Shown piece by piece: positions 21,250-32,321 of a stretch of DNA of 64,000 bases; the stretch's first letter is position 1; every line of letters begins with the position of its first letter. The notes under the pieces were generated by a model. That model searched no databases. It was not told the DNA's origin and saw nothing but the letters and a program-made list of their open reading frames with translations. Source of the stretch: Mantis religiosa (taxonomy: Eukaryota; Arthropoda; Insecta; Mantodea; Mantidae); NCBI GenBank assembly GCA_030765055.1, contig CM060955.1, forward strand, positions 100,314,024-100,378,023. The letters run 5' to 3'. The translations under genes and the position numbers were made by a program.

Positions 21250-21285
21250 CCGACCCTCGTATTTTGTGGTTATCGCTTATTCATA

Positions 21286-22050
21286 GCCTTTGTCTGTAAG
21301 AGGTATCTTCCATAGTAGTTAGGTATAGGATGAATAAGGAAAACAGTTTGGGATGTAAAACTAAAGATTTGATTCTCGAAAATTTTTATATCTTCTCTAC
21401 TATTCTTACAGAACCTTAGTTTTTTATAAGTTCCCTGTTAATGGAGACTACTGTTTTCAGATATGGTTTCGTTAGTTTAATTGAAGATGCAGAAATTACT
21501 AAGGTGAAAATCAAATCTTTAAAACACGTGATGTATGTTAGCCTTTGCCTTTAAGGAGTATCTTCCTTAGTAGTTAGATATAGGATGAATAAGAAAAACA
21601 GTTTGGGGTGTTAAACTAAAGATTTGATTCTCGAAAATTTTTATATCTTCTCTACTATTCTTACAGAACCTTAGTTTTTTATAAGTTCCCTGTTAATGGA
21701 GACTACTGTTTTCAGATATGGTTTCGTTAGGTTAATTGAAGATGCAGAAATTACTAAGGCGAAAATCAAATCTTTAAAACACGTGATGTATGTTAGCCTT
21801 TGCCTTTAAGGAGTATCTTCCTTAGTAGTTAGATATAGGATGAATAAGAAAAACAGTTTGGGGTGTTAAACTAAAGATTTGATTCTCGAAAATTTTTTAT
21901 ATCTTCTCTACCATTCTTACAGAACCTTAGTTTTTTATAAGTTCCCTGTTAATGGAGACTACTGTTTTCAGATATGGTTTCGTTAGGTTAATTGAAGATG
22001 CAGAAATTACTAAGGCGAAAATTAAATCTTTAAAACACGTGATGTATGTG
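21286..22050 (+). repeat. Three tandem 255-bp repeats with exon-like core
   Basis: Units start at 21286, 21541 and 21796 (each GCCTTTG..) with a period of exactly 255. Each holds a pyrimidine-AG acceptor, a 72-nt open segment and a GTATGT donor: 21461-21532, 21716-21787 and 21972-22043. The open frame reads YGFVRLIEDAEITKAKIKSLKHV in the second unit. Unit 1 differs by two amino-acid changes and unit 3 by one silent change. It begins just to the right of the mariner's end. The protein is not recognised. Confidence 0.85.
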
Positions 22051-22640
22051 TGTTGGCTATGGAATTGTGTAATCTATATACATCACGAGAAAGAAAAGAA
22101 TAATGAAGCGTTGAAGTCCAAATTAATATCCCGGAAATGGAAATATCGTAAAAATGATTAAACATGGAATGTACGTTATTAACAAGATCTACATTCAAGG
22201 CGTATTAAATTTTATCTCGAGATTTTCCAGTAATAAAAAATTATGAAGAGAGCATGATAGCTTATTCGCAGAAAATTAGAAATTTTATTAGCTGTAGATA
22301 TATCCCAACCGTACGGTATTTAATTAAAGTCGCCTATATTTTTCTGTGAATAGGAGTTTACGAAATGATTTCCATGCATATAGTAGTTTGGATGTCACCT
22401 GGAAAACATATTCTTCCGTCGTTTATATCAATACGCCTCTAACTACTTAGTGCATGGAAAATCCATGCATGAAAAAGTTGAAAATCAGCGCAACTTGTAC
22501 ACTTCAATGTCGTTTTTTTCCTTGTATATTTAGAGAATTTTACCTTCGTAAATGTGTAGCTAGAAAGGGTTTAAAGTAGAGATGAAACATTTTTTGAATC
22601 ATTGCACAAATGCTCTCCCTTTCACATTTTGTCTGCGGTA
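22051..22640. other. AT-rich region without recognised gene
   Basis: The frame running out of the third tandem unit ends at 22161. Nothing further was recognised. Confidence 0.45.
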
Positions 22641-22654
22641 CACTCAAACTCATA

Positions 22655-22740
22655 CACCTACTCGCTTACCGGAATCGAACCCGGGCCTTCCGAATGCAGG
22701 CCACAGACGAAACCGCCTGAGCCATCCCGCTCGGTTTGTA
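22655..22740 (-). mobile_element. tRNA-derived SINE head, second family
   Basis: On the minus strand ACCGAGCGGGATGGCTCAGG, then CGGTTTCGTCTGTGG, GGCCCGGGTTCGATTCCGG. It matches the tRNA-like part of 13755-13993. The body beyond box B was not found, so it is a fragment. Confidence 0.7.
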
Positions 22741-22789
22741 ATCACGTTGCTCAGCTGGGCAATAATAAACGAGAGATGTTAGTTACTAA

Positions 22790-23120
22790 CACTCCCCACA
22801 TGGCAACCTTGGCCTTCGGGGTAACCTCACCCCACCAAGTGATGACCGGACCCATTTCTCAGGTGGAGGCACCCAGAGGGCGGTGTCCATTACCTCCGAT
22901 GATAGGGTGATAGTGAAGATGGCGGTGAGGTGAGAGGACCTACAGTTTTTACCGTGGACTCCGAACCACGTTGGGCATAGGGGATACTTCACGTGTGCTA
23001 GACAGAGGTGAAGGCGTGGATAGGGCCGACTTAAAATTGCCAACCCCAGAGCCGGGAATCGAACTCGGGACCCTTAGAACGGGAGCCGCGAACGAAACCA
23101 CCGCGCTACCCCGGCGCCCA
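22790..23120 (-). mobile_element. tRNA-derived SINE, third family
   Basis: The minus-strand head GGGCGCCGGGGTAGCGCGG, box B CGAGTTCGATTCCCGG and a GC-rich body with GAAGTATCCCCTATGCCC and ATGGACACCGCCCTCTGG. It is one copy in the window. The call rests on the tRNA-like A and B boxes at one end. Confidence 0.65.
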
Positions 23121-23560
23121 TAAACGAGAGAATAAACTATTTACATTAGAAATCAATGAATCGATATTTTATATCGACTGAGATTATTATGGTCGACAGG
23201 CATAGGTTAAGCGATATTTTAAAAGAATTTGACTTGTTGGCGTGGACATCCATAATCTTATTTCGTTGAATATTTGTATGGTATGAAAACAGTGTTAATG
23301 TTATTAAATAAAAGCTGGAACCGAAATGACTACAGAGGTTTAAAATGCAACCTATTTTATTTAAACAGTACTGGGCCATTGTACCGCCAAAGGGTAACAT
23401 TACACTGAGCAGCGTTTTCGAAATATTGAAGACTATCGGGGAGAGGTTAAAAAAGTCAGGCGCTCGCCGAAGTTTCACATCCGTTATTTGAAATAGTCGA
23501 GACTATACGAAATTAAGTTATAAGGATGAAGGGAAAGATTCGTAATGTAAATCCTCCTGA
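23121..23560. other. AT-rich region without recognised gene
   Basis: A minus-strand open frame (23146-23478, 110 residues) has no known motif and lies in AT-rich sequence. It is treated as chance. Confidence 0.4.
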
Positions 23561-23569
23561 GCATTTTAT

Positions 23570-23797
23570 TTATTTATTTTCTTTTATTTTTTGTCTGTAA
23601 TTTACGTCCTCCAACGTTAAGTCACATCGGAGGATGAATGGAATGGGTGAAACGAAGCTCAAATCAGCTTCGTATTTCAGGATAAGGTAAAACCCTAGAA
23701 AAAATCTTATCCGGGTAACTCACCCTGACCGAGATTCGAACTCGGGACCTCTTGAACGTGAGGCAGAGACGCTACCATTTATGCTACCGAGGCTGAC
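23570..23797 (-). mobile_element. Main tRNA-derived SINE
   Basis: T-rich tail, GTAATTTACGTCCTCCAACG, a body shortened near the centre (a gap after GAAACGAAGCTC), box B and ATGCTACCGAGGCTGA. The target duplication CATTTTAT lies at 23562-23569 and 23798-23805. Confidence 0.88.
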
Positions 23798-23889
23798 CAT
23801 TTTATATTGTTTTATAAAGAACGTGGTAGATGAATGAAATTAATTAACCCTTCATTAAAGTTTATAAAGCTAACCGTATAACGTCAGGT

Positions 23890-24425
23890 AAGACAACTTC
23901 TTCTTCTACCTCACGGCGTTGGATTGTTTAACCCGTTCCGGCTCCAAATTTGCCTGCCCATCTTTTCTTCGGTCTTCCCTGGTTTCTTCTTCCTATAGGT
24001 TTATAGTTTAAGGCTATTTTTGGTATTCTGTTATTATTCATCCTCTGAACATGTTCTTTCTATTGATTTCTATTTCTTTCAATAGTATGGTTTATTTCTT
24101 CTACTTTTAATTCTGTCCTAATAACCTGACTACGTTTTTTTTATCAATGTTGGTATATCCATCTATTGCTCTTATGACTGTATTCTCGTACTATTTCTTT
24201 TTGTTAGTGTCCATGTTTCTGATCCATAGATCAGAGTAGGTATTGCCATTGTTTTGTATAGTTTTATTATAGAGTGCTTTCTTGCTTTATTTTTTAATGT
24301 TCTTTTTATTGTGCCTGTTATATAGTTACATTTATTTATTTTCTCTATTATATCAGCTTCCCCTTGGTACAAGACATTACATCCTAAATACTTAAAGTGT
24401 GATTTCTGCTCAATTATTATGTTAC
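23890..24425 (-). pseudogene. LINE reverse transcriptase C-terminal relic
   Basis: The minus strand reads LKYLG (about 24400), YQGEADIIEKINKC, RTLKNKARKHSIIKLYKTMA and IPTLIYGSETWTLTKRN, the classic segment after the RT palm of endonuclease-type LINEs. Farther on, in a new frame near 24050-23930, comes EHVQRMNNNRIPKIALNYKP and a GRPKKRW-like end, the usual C-terminus of this group. Stops and frame changes occur between. There is no YADD part upstream, so the copy is 5'-truncated. The host relation is parasitic and no function remains. Confidence 0.78.
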
Positions 24426-24429
24426 CTGT

Positions 24430-25215
24430 AACAGTATTTTTGGGTTATGTTTGGAGGAATTATGAAGGGATTATGAATTTATAAAAATATATGTAGTTTG
24501 ATTGGCCGAAGTAGTAATGGTATGACGTAATGTGGTGACGTGCCATTGGATCGGCCAATCACAAAATTAAGAGAAGTAACGATAGTGACGATAAGTCAAT
24601 AATCTTTAGGAGGAAGATATGTTCTTCAGTCTTGTTAAGTTACGATAAATCAATAATCTGGCTTCATGGTGGAAAAATGACGCGGAGAAGATAAAAGTTT
24701 TGAATAGTAAGAAATAAATCAATAATCTCGTTTTAAAAGAGAGAGAGATTTTTGTTGTAATGGTGGAGTGTGATGAATACTGGTACTAGATCAGGAACAT
24801 TTAAGTTATAATTTGAATCTGTATAAATATAACCAATTACAGAATTTGACTTCTTTATTCCGAACCACGCCTTGAAACACAGATGTCTCATGACTCTTAT
24901 TTAGAATAAGATGATACAATTGGTGATCAGAGGAAATAGATAGCCGCAAAAACTCACACGAGAAGAGAAAGAATTGTGCGTCCAACATAGAAATCCATTC
25001 CCAAATTGCGCCCGAACGTGTGGCTGATGAAGACGAAGATAAATTAACGACGAATAGACACAAATTCCTGTCCCATACCTAACACTATTTTTGATCTTAC
25101 TGGATTAATTCCTTTAAATGCCATAACAACTAACTTTAGAAAATATTATAATCAAGATTTTGTAAAATGTAAAATAACCCGGATATGGACATTGAAGTTG
25201 AAGGTAGGTAAGTGA
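24430..25215. other. Region without recognised gene
   Basis: An AATCAATAATCT-type phrase recurs three times (about 24595, 24645, 24715), a short internal repeat. The minus frame at 24806-25063 has no recognised motif. A minus-strand AATAAAG near 24860 could be an LTR polyadenylation site, but no partner was seen. Confidence 0.35.
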
Positions 25216-25229
25216 AACAATAAAAGTAT

Positions 25230-25450
25230 ACGCGCGCCTCGGTAGCGTTGTGTTAACATGTCTGCCGCACCCTGAAGAGGTCCCGAGTTTGAATCTTGGT
25301 CAGGGCGAGTTACCTGGATAAGGTTTTTCCGGGGTTTTCCCTCATCCTGAACTCTAAGCTCTATGGACCCCGGGCTCATTTGAGCATCATTTCACCCATT
25401 CCATTCATCGTCCAATATGTCTTAACGTTGGAGGACGTAAATTACAAAAA
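25230..25450 (+). mobile_element. Main tRNA-derived SINE
   Basis: GCGCGCCTCGGTAGCG head to GTTGGAGGACGTAAATTACA. The target duplication AACAATAAAAGTAT lies at 25216-25229 and 25451-25464. Its right copy runs straight into the (ATT)n array. Confidence 0.94.
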
Positions 25451-25458
25451 AACAATAA

Positions 25459-25564
<106 letters not shown>

Positions 25565-25612
25565 GCTAACCTTAGTGCAATTCTGATTAAAATATATTTG
25601 AATCCCGTAAAC

Positions 25613-25613
<1 letters not shown>

Positions 25614-25691
<78 letters not shown>
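25614..25691. repeat. (AC)n microsatellite
   Basis: About 38 uninterrupted units. Confidence 0.97.
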
Positions 25692-25692
<1 letters not shown>

Positions 25693-26885
25693 AACACGAA
25701 CCCTTTTCTTGGAATCAAAGGTTCCTCAGTTTATTTTCTTTGATGTCTTGAGACGCTTTCTCTGCTTTAACTGACGAATGGAGAAATTAAGATTACCAAA
25801 AGTGATAGTTGTGAGGCCCAGAATGCCGGAAATGGAGGTAGAGAGATGAAAGGATTCATGCTTGCTTGACCACCTCTGTTTGCTGCCTTGAAGACGGACG
25901 CACAGCTGCGTTGGTAACGTTATCTCAGTGTGGCTTTTTAAACGGTTCTGATGATGGTGGTATGTGACCCTTTGCTCGACCTTCTGTAGAACAACTCGGC
26001 TCCATCATCACTCTGCGTTCCCCTGGTCCATATCTGCTCAACTTCGCACAACAGCAAGGGCGACTCTGTACTACGTTTAATTTTTGGTTTTCTGTGTCAC
26101 TTCTCCATCTCAGAGGAAGTTTGGCATTTCATCCAAAACTTGGATCGAGAAGTCTGCTTTGAATCTCTCTGTATGTAGGAAAATTTGAGGTTTAACAACC
26201 ACACTGCCTTCTCTATATATTAGCTCTTAGATTCATAGCCCAAAATTACTACCACAATTGTCGACTTACATTAACTCTGATGTATACTAAACCCCCGGAA
26301 ATAAGGTAGGAGACTCAGGAACACAAATGTTGGCTAGATCTGATGGTAGGTGCAGTGTCACGGGGACCTTAACGTTTCCAGGTCGATCAACTCTTTCAAA
26401 TAGCACCTACTAACCACACGAAATGTTTTGGGACGAATGTAAAGCATTTCTCTCCTCCTCACATCCATCGCTTATGCAGCACATCACAATTCATCGCGCC
26501 TTATTCTGCTGAAATGAAGCTAAATTTGTAGGATTATACATTCTACTTCAAAATTGGTCTATCGACCTTGAAAAGCTATGAAAGACACACGATTGGGATG
26601 ACCGATCCAAAGCAATCGAAGGCTACGCCTCTCGAATACGAACTTAAAACTCTACCACTTCAGTCATTCCACTCTTATAAATGTGAAATTAGTGTATGAG
26701 CTGGTTGGAAATAAAAGAAGTACTATTTAATAAAAATTTTAACATGGAGGGGGGAAAATTATCTCTGTAGGCAATTCTTAACGCTATAATGTAGTTTACT
26801 TAACGTAACTCGTCTCTTTTTGTCGCCATGTGTTTGTGTTGTGTGTGTAGAGAGAGTGAGAGAGAGAGTGTGTGTGTAGCACTCT
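25692..26885. other. Region without recognised gene
   Basis: Composition is more balanced between 25740 and 26660 than elsewhere, but all frames are short and no motif or repeat partner was found. Confidence 0.4.
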
Positions 26886-26904
26886 TTAACTGGTAGGTCA
26901 AGAA

Positions 26905-27085
26905 ATAAGCTAAATGATGCTGAAACGAGCCCAGAGTCCAAGGAATATCGATTTTTGCCCCCCGTACATTTGTCTTCTGAGGATAAGGAAAAAGCTCAGA
27001 GAAAAGAAAGAAGAATCTTATCTCTTAACCCGACCCAAACGAGATTTGAACTCGAATGAAGTAGCTGGCAGGTGTAACCGCATTT
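26905..27085 (-). mobile_element. Main tRNA-derived SINE, degraded
   Basis: AATGATGCTGAAACGAGCCC, GAGGATAAGGAAAAAGCTCAG, ATCTTATCTCTTAACCCGAC and CGAGATTTGAACTCGAA keep the reverse-strand order of the family. The terminal parts are lost. Confidence 0.7.
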
Positions 27086-27828
27086 TGCTCGCTGTAACTT
27101 TTTGTCCACTATTGTGTGATGGAGTTCATCAGCAGTGAAGAATTATGTAATATTTGCAGCAAAGGTAGCATTTACGTGTCATTCACTATTCCAGTGTTGC
27201 AATCATAAGCTATTTTGCTCAAAGTCCTTACTATTGTTATTTTATAAAATAAAATAACAAGTTTTTCATTTTAGCGTTGTTGCAGGAATTATCTGAGAAT
27301 TTTGGCACTGCATCCTCAGAATACAGTTCTGGTTTTTTTTTCTTTTCTTTTCATTTCTAAGAATACATTCAGGGAGATAGAAACACGCACTTGACCTGTT
27401 TGTTTCTTTTTTTAAAAGGTTATGCCCCGTTAAAGTTAAATATATAAAATACGTAAATAACAAAATATTAAATATAGATCTTTATATCTTAAAAGGTCAA
27501 AGTTTAAGTATTTTATATTTTCTTTATTATATTTTAAATGTCTTAATTATAGCAAAGTCCAAAACTTGTATTTCCAATGGAAGTTTGACATCGAATTTTG
27601 GGTTAGAAATTTTGTATTTCTAAGGGTAGCGAAAGAAGGCACTTACTTTATTGAATATAAATCTATCAGAGTACATAGAAGTGAAGGTTTTGTATTAAGT
27701 AGCTGTATAATAATCTAAATAAACAGAATGCGATAAAACAAATAGCATTAAATGGTATTCGTGTAGAGAAAGCATTTTCGAGTACATACATGAATTGGTA
27801 CAGCAATCTTGGAACGAGATTTTCCATT
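27086..27828. other. AT-rich region without recognised gene
   Basis: Nothing beyond low-complexity AT-rich sequence was found. An 11-nt self-complementary AAAATAAAATAACA/TGTTATTTTATAA pair lies near 27233-27262. Confidence 0.4.
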
Positions 27829-28085
27829 CCTTTTTTGTAATTTTACGTCCTCCAACGTTAAGTCATCGGATGGTGAATGAATTGGGTGAAATTATGCTCA
27901 AATAAGTCCAGGGTCCTTGGAGATTAGTGTGACCCGACATTTGTCTTGAAGGATAAGGGATAATCCCGGAAAAAACCTTAATCAGATAACTCACCCTGAC
28001 CGAGATTCGAACTTGGGACCTCAAACACTACACATTCATTTGAACGTGAGGCAGACACTCTACCATCTACGCTACCCAGGCGGGC
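27829..28085 (-). mobile_element. Main tRNA-derived SINE with 20-nt insertion
   Basis: Full reverse-strand body from TAATTTTACGTCCTCCAACG to CTACCCAGGCGGGC. Between GGGACCTC and TGAACGTGAG an extra AAACACTACACATTCATT (28023-28040) is present that other copies lack. It equals the 3' tail of the tRNA-Glu-like SINE at 30522-30772. Confidence 0.9.
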
Positions 28086-29699
28086 TTTCTATTCCTGGGT
28101 ATGGAATTTTGAGCTCATATAATTGGCTCGTGGTAGAAATTTTTCAAGGAAACCTCATGTATAACTCTCTAGTGGCTCATTTGGAAAAACATAATCGAAA
28201 AAACAAATAGAAATCAGTAAATTGTTAATATGTCATTAAAGATGGTGCTTTCGGAAAACACCTTCAAAACGGTGTTACTGTATCGTATTCGAAAGTAGGT
28301 TAACCTGCATTATGTTAACTGAATTAGAAGTAAATTAAAAATATAATTATCTTTACAAAGGGCATCCCAAAGCACAAATTGACTTCATATGTTGTATATA
28401 TGTTGATAGTAATAGGCCATGCCGTTCCAATTCCTATTTTATGGCGAAATAAAGCCTTAACACTTCATTCTTAAATCCGACGCACCTGAAGCTTATGTTG
28501 CAACCATTTACAGAAACATTATTGCTCGGTACATAAAGAAAGTTAGTTGTACCTCAAAAAGGGAAGATAGCGTGCGCAAGCCAAACGCGGTCTCTCGTTT
28601 CCAGATGGGACGCATCCGACGCTGCTTAAGCCGGCCCAGAAGCCCCGAATCTCCGAAGCTTTCCTTATCTGAAACCTGCTCAGTGAGCTTCCGGAGAACA
28701 GATTCATGAGCAGTTCAACCATTAATATGAAGAAATTTTTACAAACCGCGCATACACACCACGCCTATCGCCGCCGCCTGGTCTTTAAACTCTGAAACAG
28801 ATCATGAATAATATAATAGGTATAAGAACGTTGTGTAGAAGAGGAACCACCCAGCATCCAACGAAACCAAGACAAGTCCATGACCAGGTTGCATATTCGT
28901 TGGGAAACGAACGCAGGATCTTCCAACTGCAAGCTTCACTCAAAGCCATCTCGTTCGAAATTTGTTTCTACTCTGTTTCCTTTTTCCTTTCCGAAATTAC
29001 CTTATAACTGTTATAATTAAAATATCGTAAATTTAATCCTTAGTGAATAAAATGTATAAACGACTTTCAGTGCTTTTTATATTACGGGAAAATCTCAAAA
29101 GGTAAAAAAGAAAGGAAGATGCCATTAATGCCCATAAGAAAAATACTAAGGTCATTTAAACGCACAATTGATGCTAGTTCACCTTGAATTCATTTCAATT
29201 GATATTATTACCTTTTTAATCAAAGGTTATTTCTGGAGATAAAAAGCAGTTAGTAGTCCATTAAAATGCATTTGAAACAATAGAAAAATGAAGTTTAAAA
29301 CTTCGTTACTGTAGAAGGAGATGAGGTGGAAAAGTAGTTCTAGAACGATGCCACTAGAATGTTGAATTTTATTTGTGCTATTTATGATAGAGGAGTTACG
29401 ATCTCATTTTATTATTTACTCTGTCGAGGCACAAATTTCATTCATCGCAAACCTCCAGTGTTGCGATTTAAAGTTATCCTGAATACAGGGGTAACATATT
29501 GGTGTATGTTTATGGTGAACTAGATTACAAGTAGAAAATTTGGTACTTACATTTTTACTTCTTTCGTCGTTTTTCCTCACTATTATGTGAGCCAAATGTA
29601 CGAGGATGAAACCGAGTCTTGTGCAACCTATTCTTAACATTCAAATCTCAATAATGTAAGGAAAGTGACTGCAGGATCGTCATCTGCAGACTTTACACC
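28086..29699. other. AT-rich region without recognised gene
   Basis: No gene, tRNA or repeat end recognised. The small frames at 28804-29007 and 29416-29640 have no motif. Confidence 0.4.
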
Positions 29700-30169
29700 A
29701 CAGGTTGCCAATTGTGTCGTCATTGGTTTGTATCAAGTTACCTCATGCAGTATTTCCAAAATTAGCGGATTTTAATGTTTTGTTTCGACAGCATGTTGTC
29801 ATTGAATTTCTTGTGAACGAGGGGGAAAAATCAGCTGCTGAATTTGGCCTCATGGATTTAGGACTTGGCGAAATATTTCAAAAATGATTATCAAGGGTGA
29901 GCCATCTAGTGGAACCCAATAACGAGAGAGTTGGTGAGCCTATTAGAAAAGAGTTATCATTGTGGGTGAAAACACTGCAAAATTTGCATTATCGAAAATT
30001 ATATGCCGTTGGATCCAACATTTATTGACCGAAGGTTTCAGATAAGAACCACCATCCAAAACACAACGCCAAAGTACGCAGTCGGATTACTTGGAACAGT
30101 TCTTTCACAAGAGTACTTTCAAACATGCAGAACTATGGCAAAATATGTTTACAAAGATGGCAATGGATG

Positions 30170-30405
30170 GCTGGCTCCGTAGCTCAGTCGGTAGAGCACT
30201 TCCATGGTGTGCTAGGGATCCCGAGTTCGATTTCCGGCGGATGGAGGTGTTGATTTTTCTCCAACCAAGGTCTGGAGGTATGCGTGTGAATGAGCCTGCG
30301 AATGTGTGCGTGATCTAATGATTAGTACCCAACGAATACAAGTTAATACTTTCAGTATGTTCCAAAAGGAGAACCGCCGCCGATATGCCCATTGGAGTTA
30401 AAGAA
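30170..30405 (+). mobile_element. tRNA-derived SINE, fourth family, copy 1
   Basis: The head GGCTCCGTAGCTCAGTCGG, then TAGAGCAC, box B CGAGTTCGATTTCCGG, and a body with TTTTTCTCCAACCAAGGTCTGG and CCCAACGAATACAAGTTAA. The end is CCATTGGAGTTAAAG. It matches 59115-59362 (minus) along its length. Strong A and B boxes. Confidence 0.85.
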
Positions 30406-30521
30406 CAAATAAAAGTAAGTAAGAAGCAAATGGCGACTGTTCGAAAGTAACAAATATGTTCGGATTAAGATGATGCCAGTACTTTCATTATGACACACTT
30501 TTTCTTTCTACCAGTTAGTTC

Positions 30522-30775
30522 GGCCGCGACGTGGCTCAGTGGTTAGACCGCTTGGCTCTCACCAAGGCGGCCCGGGTTCGATCCCAGGCGACCACAAAGT
30601 GAGACTTGTGGTGGACAACATGGCGCTGGGGCGGGTTTTCTCCGGGATCCCCGGTTTCCCCCGCCATCTCGTTCCACCGGTGCTCCATCTTCATCTCATG
30701 TATCATCAGTGTCACCGCCTGCGGTGCCGTATGTAGTAAAAGCTGGCCTTAAACACTACACATTTCATTTTCCAG
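30522..30775 (+). mobile_element. tRNA-Glu-like SINE, copy 1
   Basis: The head GTGGCTCAGTGGTTAGACCG, an anticodon-loop-like CTTGGCTCTCACCAAGG and GGCCCGGGTTCGATCCCAGG resemble tRNA-Glu with a CTC anticodon. The body includes ATGGCGCTGGGGCGGGTTTT, and the tail is AAACACTACACATTTCATTT. The same family lies at 63675-63930 with high identity. A longer related type lies at 34973 and 60724. Confidence 0.88.
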
Positions 30776-31202
30776 AAAAGCGACCCGCGATCCGAAATTT
30801 GTAAAGAAAATTCCCTTTACACGGAAAATGGTTCGTTACTTTTCCGTTTTTCCAAAAGTAGTTTAACGAATATGATAAATAAAATAAAATGTATAATGTC
30901 GCGAACCCGTTATCTACGATAGCGCGGCTTGTGTACACAAAGAGCTGGCAAATAAAGATAGCGGAGATGAAAGACTTACCGATACAGATAGTGAGGTAAA
31001 TGGAAATTTCTAGTGACTTCTTGATTGATAGAGATTACTCGGTTTCTGGTTTGTTTTAGAACAGTCTGGAAATTATCAATGGAGGTATATATAAGAGATT
31101 GTGACACGCCAGTCACAAACAGTCGTAAATAGTAGTAAAGAGATGTTGACACAGGAGTGCTGTAAACAGATGTAATCAGAACGCTGTTGTTTTGGTCATC
31201 GA
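30776..31202. other. Region upstream of LTR-like fragment
   Basis: It may belong to the LTR that ends at 31333. TGTCGCGAACCCG at 30897 could be its start, and TATATATAAGAG at 31087-31098 could be its TATA box. A 5-bp target duplication was not found, so this is a guess. Confidence 0.25.
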
Positions 31203-31333
31203 CCTTGGTAGATTGTGTATGTGACGTAATTCTGTTACGTAAGAATTAAACAGAGTGTATTTCTACGGAAATAAAGAACATTTTGAATTTCTGCAAATTG
31301 GACTTTTAATTCTACGAGCCCACAAAGTCACAA
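31203..31333 (+). repeat. LTR-like fragment, copy 2
   Basis: Matches 7072-7208, including GAAATAAAGAACATTTTG and CTTTTAATTCTACGAGCCC, and ends AAGTCACA. TGTGAC at 31102 and the terminal GTCACA are inverted, as at LTR ends. No coding region adjoins it. Confidence 0.4.
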
Positions 31334-32321
31334 TATTTTGAATTCTTTCAAAATAACCCTTGAATTCGTCTTAATTCTGAATAAATTTATTACAACCATT
31401 GAAGGCATACCACGCTTAGTAAGCGAAATATGCTGATCTCGTTATGTCTATGTAAAATTTGTCATGTCCTTAACCATTTCCTGCTTTTTATTATAATTTG
31501 CTATTATTAAATGAGGTGTGTATTTGTGCTGCTTATCTAGGACATTTTAAAAAACGAAACCTCAAAGCTGACTCGCTCTTAAAAGATTGGATAGTCGTTT
31601 AAGTCTAGTGTATTCCTTTATTTCACTGCACTTACAAGGAAATTTGTAACAGTAAAACCACTTCTATTAACTTGTATTTCGAGTATGTATAAGCTTTTGT
31701 AAGAACAGTTTTGAAGTATGGAATGAAAAAGCTATGTGAATGCGTTTTATTTTACAAATGTAGTTCACTATAAAGATTTACAAATATTTGGCGCCCAAGG
31801 TAGCAGAATTTGGCACTACTCGTTTCGAGTACAACATGTTCATTGAATCCGTTGTCATGGAAAAAATAAACAAATGCCCACGTGACCAAGTGGACAGCCT
31901 TGCGCTACTCTCCCTCTCTTTCTCTCTCTCTGTCTCTCGCTCTCGCTCGCTCTTACACTCACCAGAGTGTTCTCCGTTCCTGAAATGGATCACAATGTTC
32001 TTTTCGTACGTTCCCACCTTTAATGTAATGTTTAAATTAGCGAGCCTCTTAACCTACAAACCGGACTAGCCAACTTGAGTGCAGGTGCACCGAAGAAACA
32101 ATTCAGGTGCAAAAACGAATGTGTTCTCGTGGTATTTTCCCACGAAGCTTGTTACGCGCATGGCATTTAAACAATAAGTAGCACTTTCGGCAGCTAATTG
32201 CCCGAATAATTCGAAAAGAGAAATTTTTGGGATTGTTATTACCCCTATCGTTTATGTTCTTATATCTTATATCTTCTTATAAATGCTAGCTTTCTACCAG
32301 TTGTATAACACATTTTTGTAG
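31334..32321. other. Region without recognised gene
   Basis: Mostly AT-rich. A TC-rich low-complexity stretch lies at 31909-31954. Two mirrored frames (31778-32017 and 31788-32069) reflect this stretch and have no motif. Confidence 0.4.

Larger units (their letters stand above)
19221..21259 (+). mobile_element. mariner transposon with two nested insertions
   Basis: The left terminus CGAGGGTCGGCTGATAAGTC (19221) is preceded by TA. The right terminus is split by a SINE: its inner part ends at 20990-21009 (ACTTACCAGCCGACTCTCG) and the duplicated outer part is 21250-21259, followed by TA at 21260-21261. The reverse complement CGAGRGTCGGCTGGTAAGTC pairs with the left end. Removing the GC-rich insertion (520 bp) and the SINE with its duplication leaves about 1.27 kb, the usual mariner size. 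TA flanks are the family's target site. Confidence 0.88.

Noticed and set aside
24806..25063. Possible solo LTR on the minus strand (AATAAAG near 24860)
   Set aside because: No inverted TG/CA ends, target duplication or partner copy could be shown.
30171..30245. Apparent tRNA gene
   Set aside because: Good A and B boxes, but the anticodon arm is malformed and the whole unit with its tail recurs at 59115-59362. It is a SINE.
30522..30594. Apparent tRNA-Glu gene
   Set aside because: The tRNA-like part is joined to a conserved SINE body and is present several times, and the acceptor arm does not pair well.
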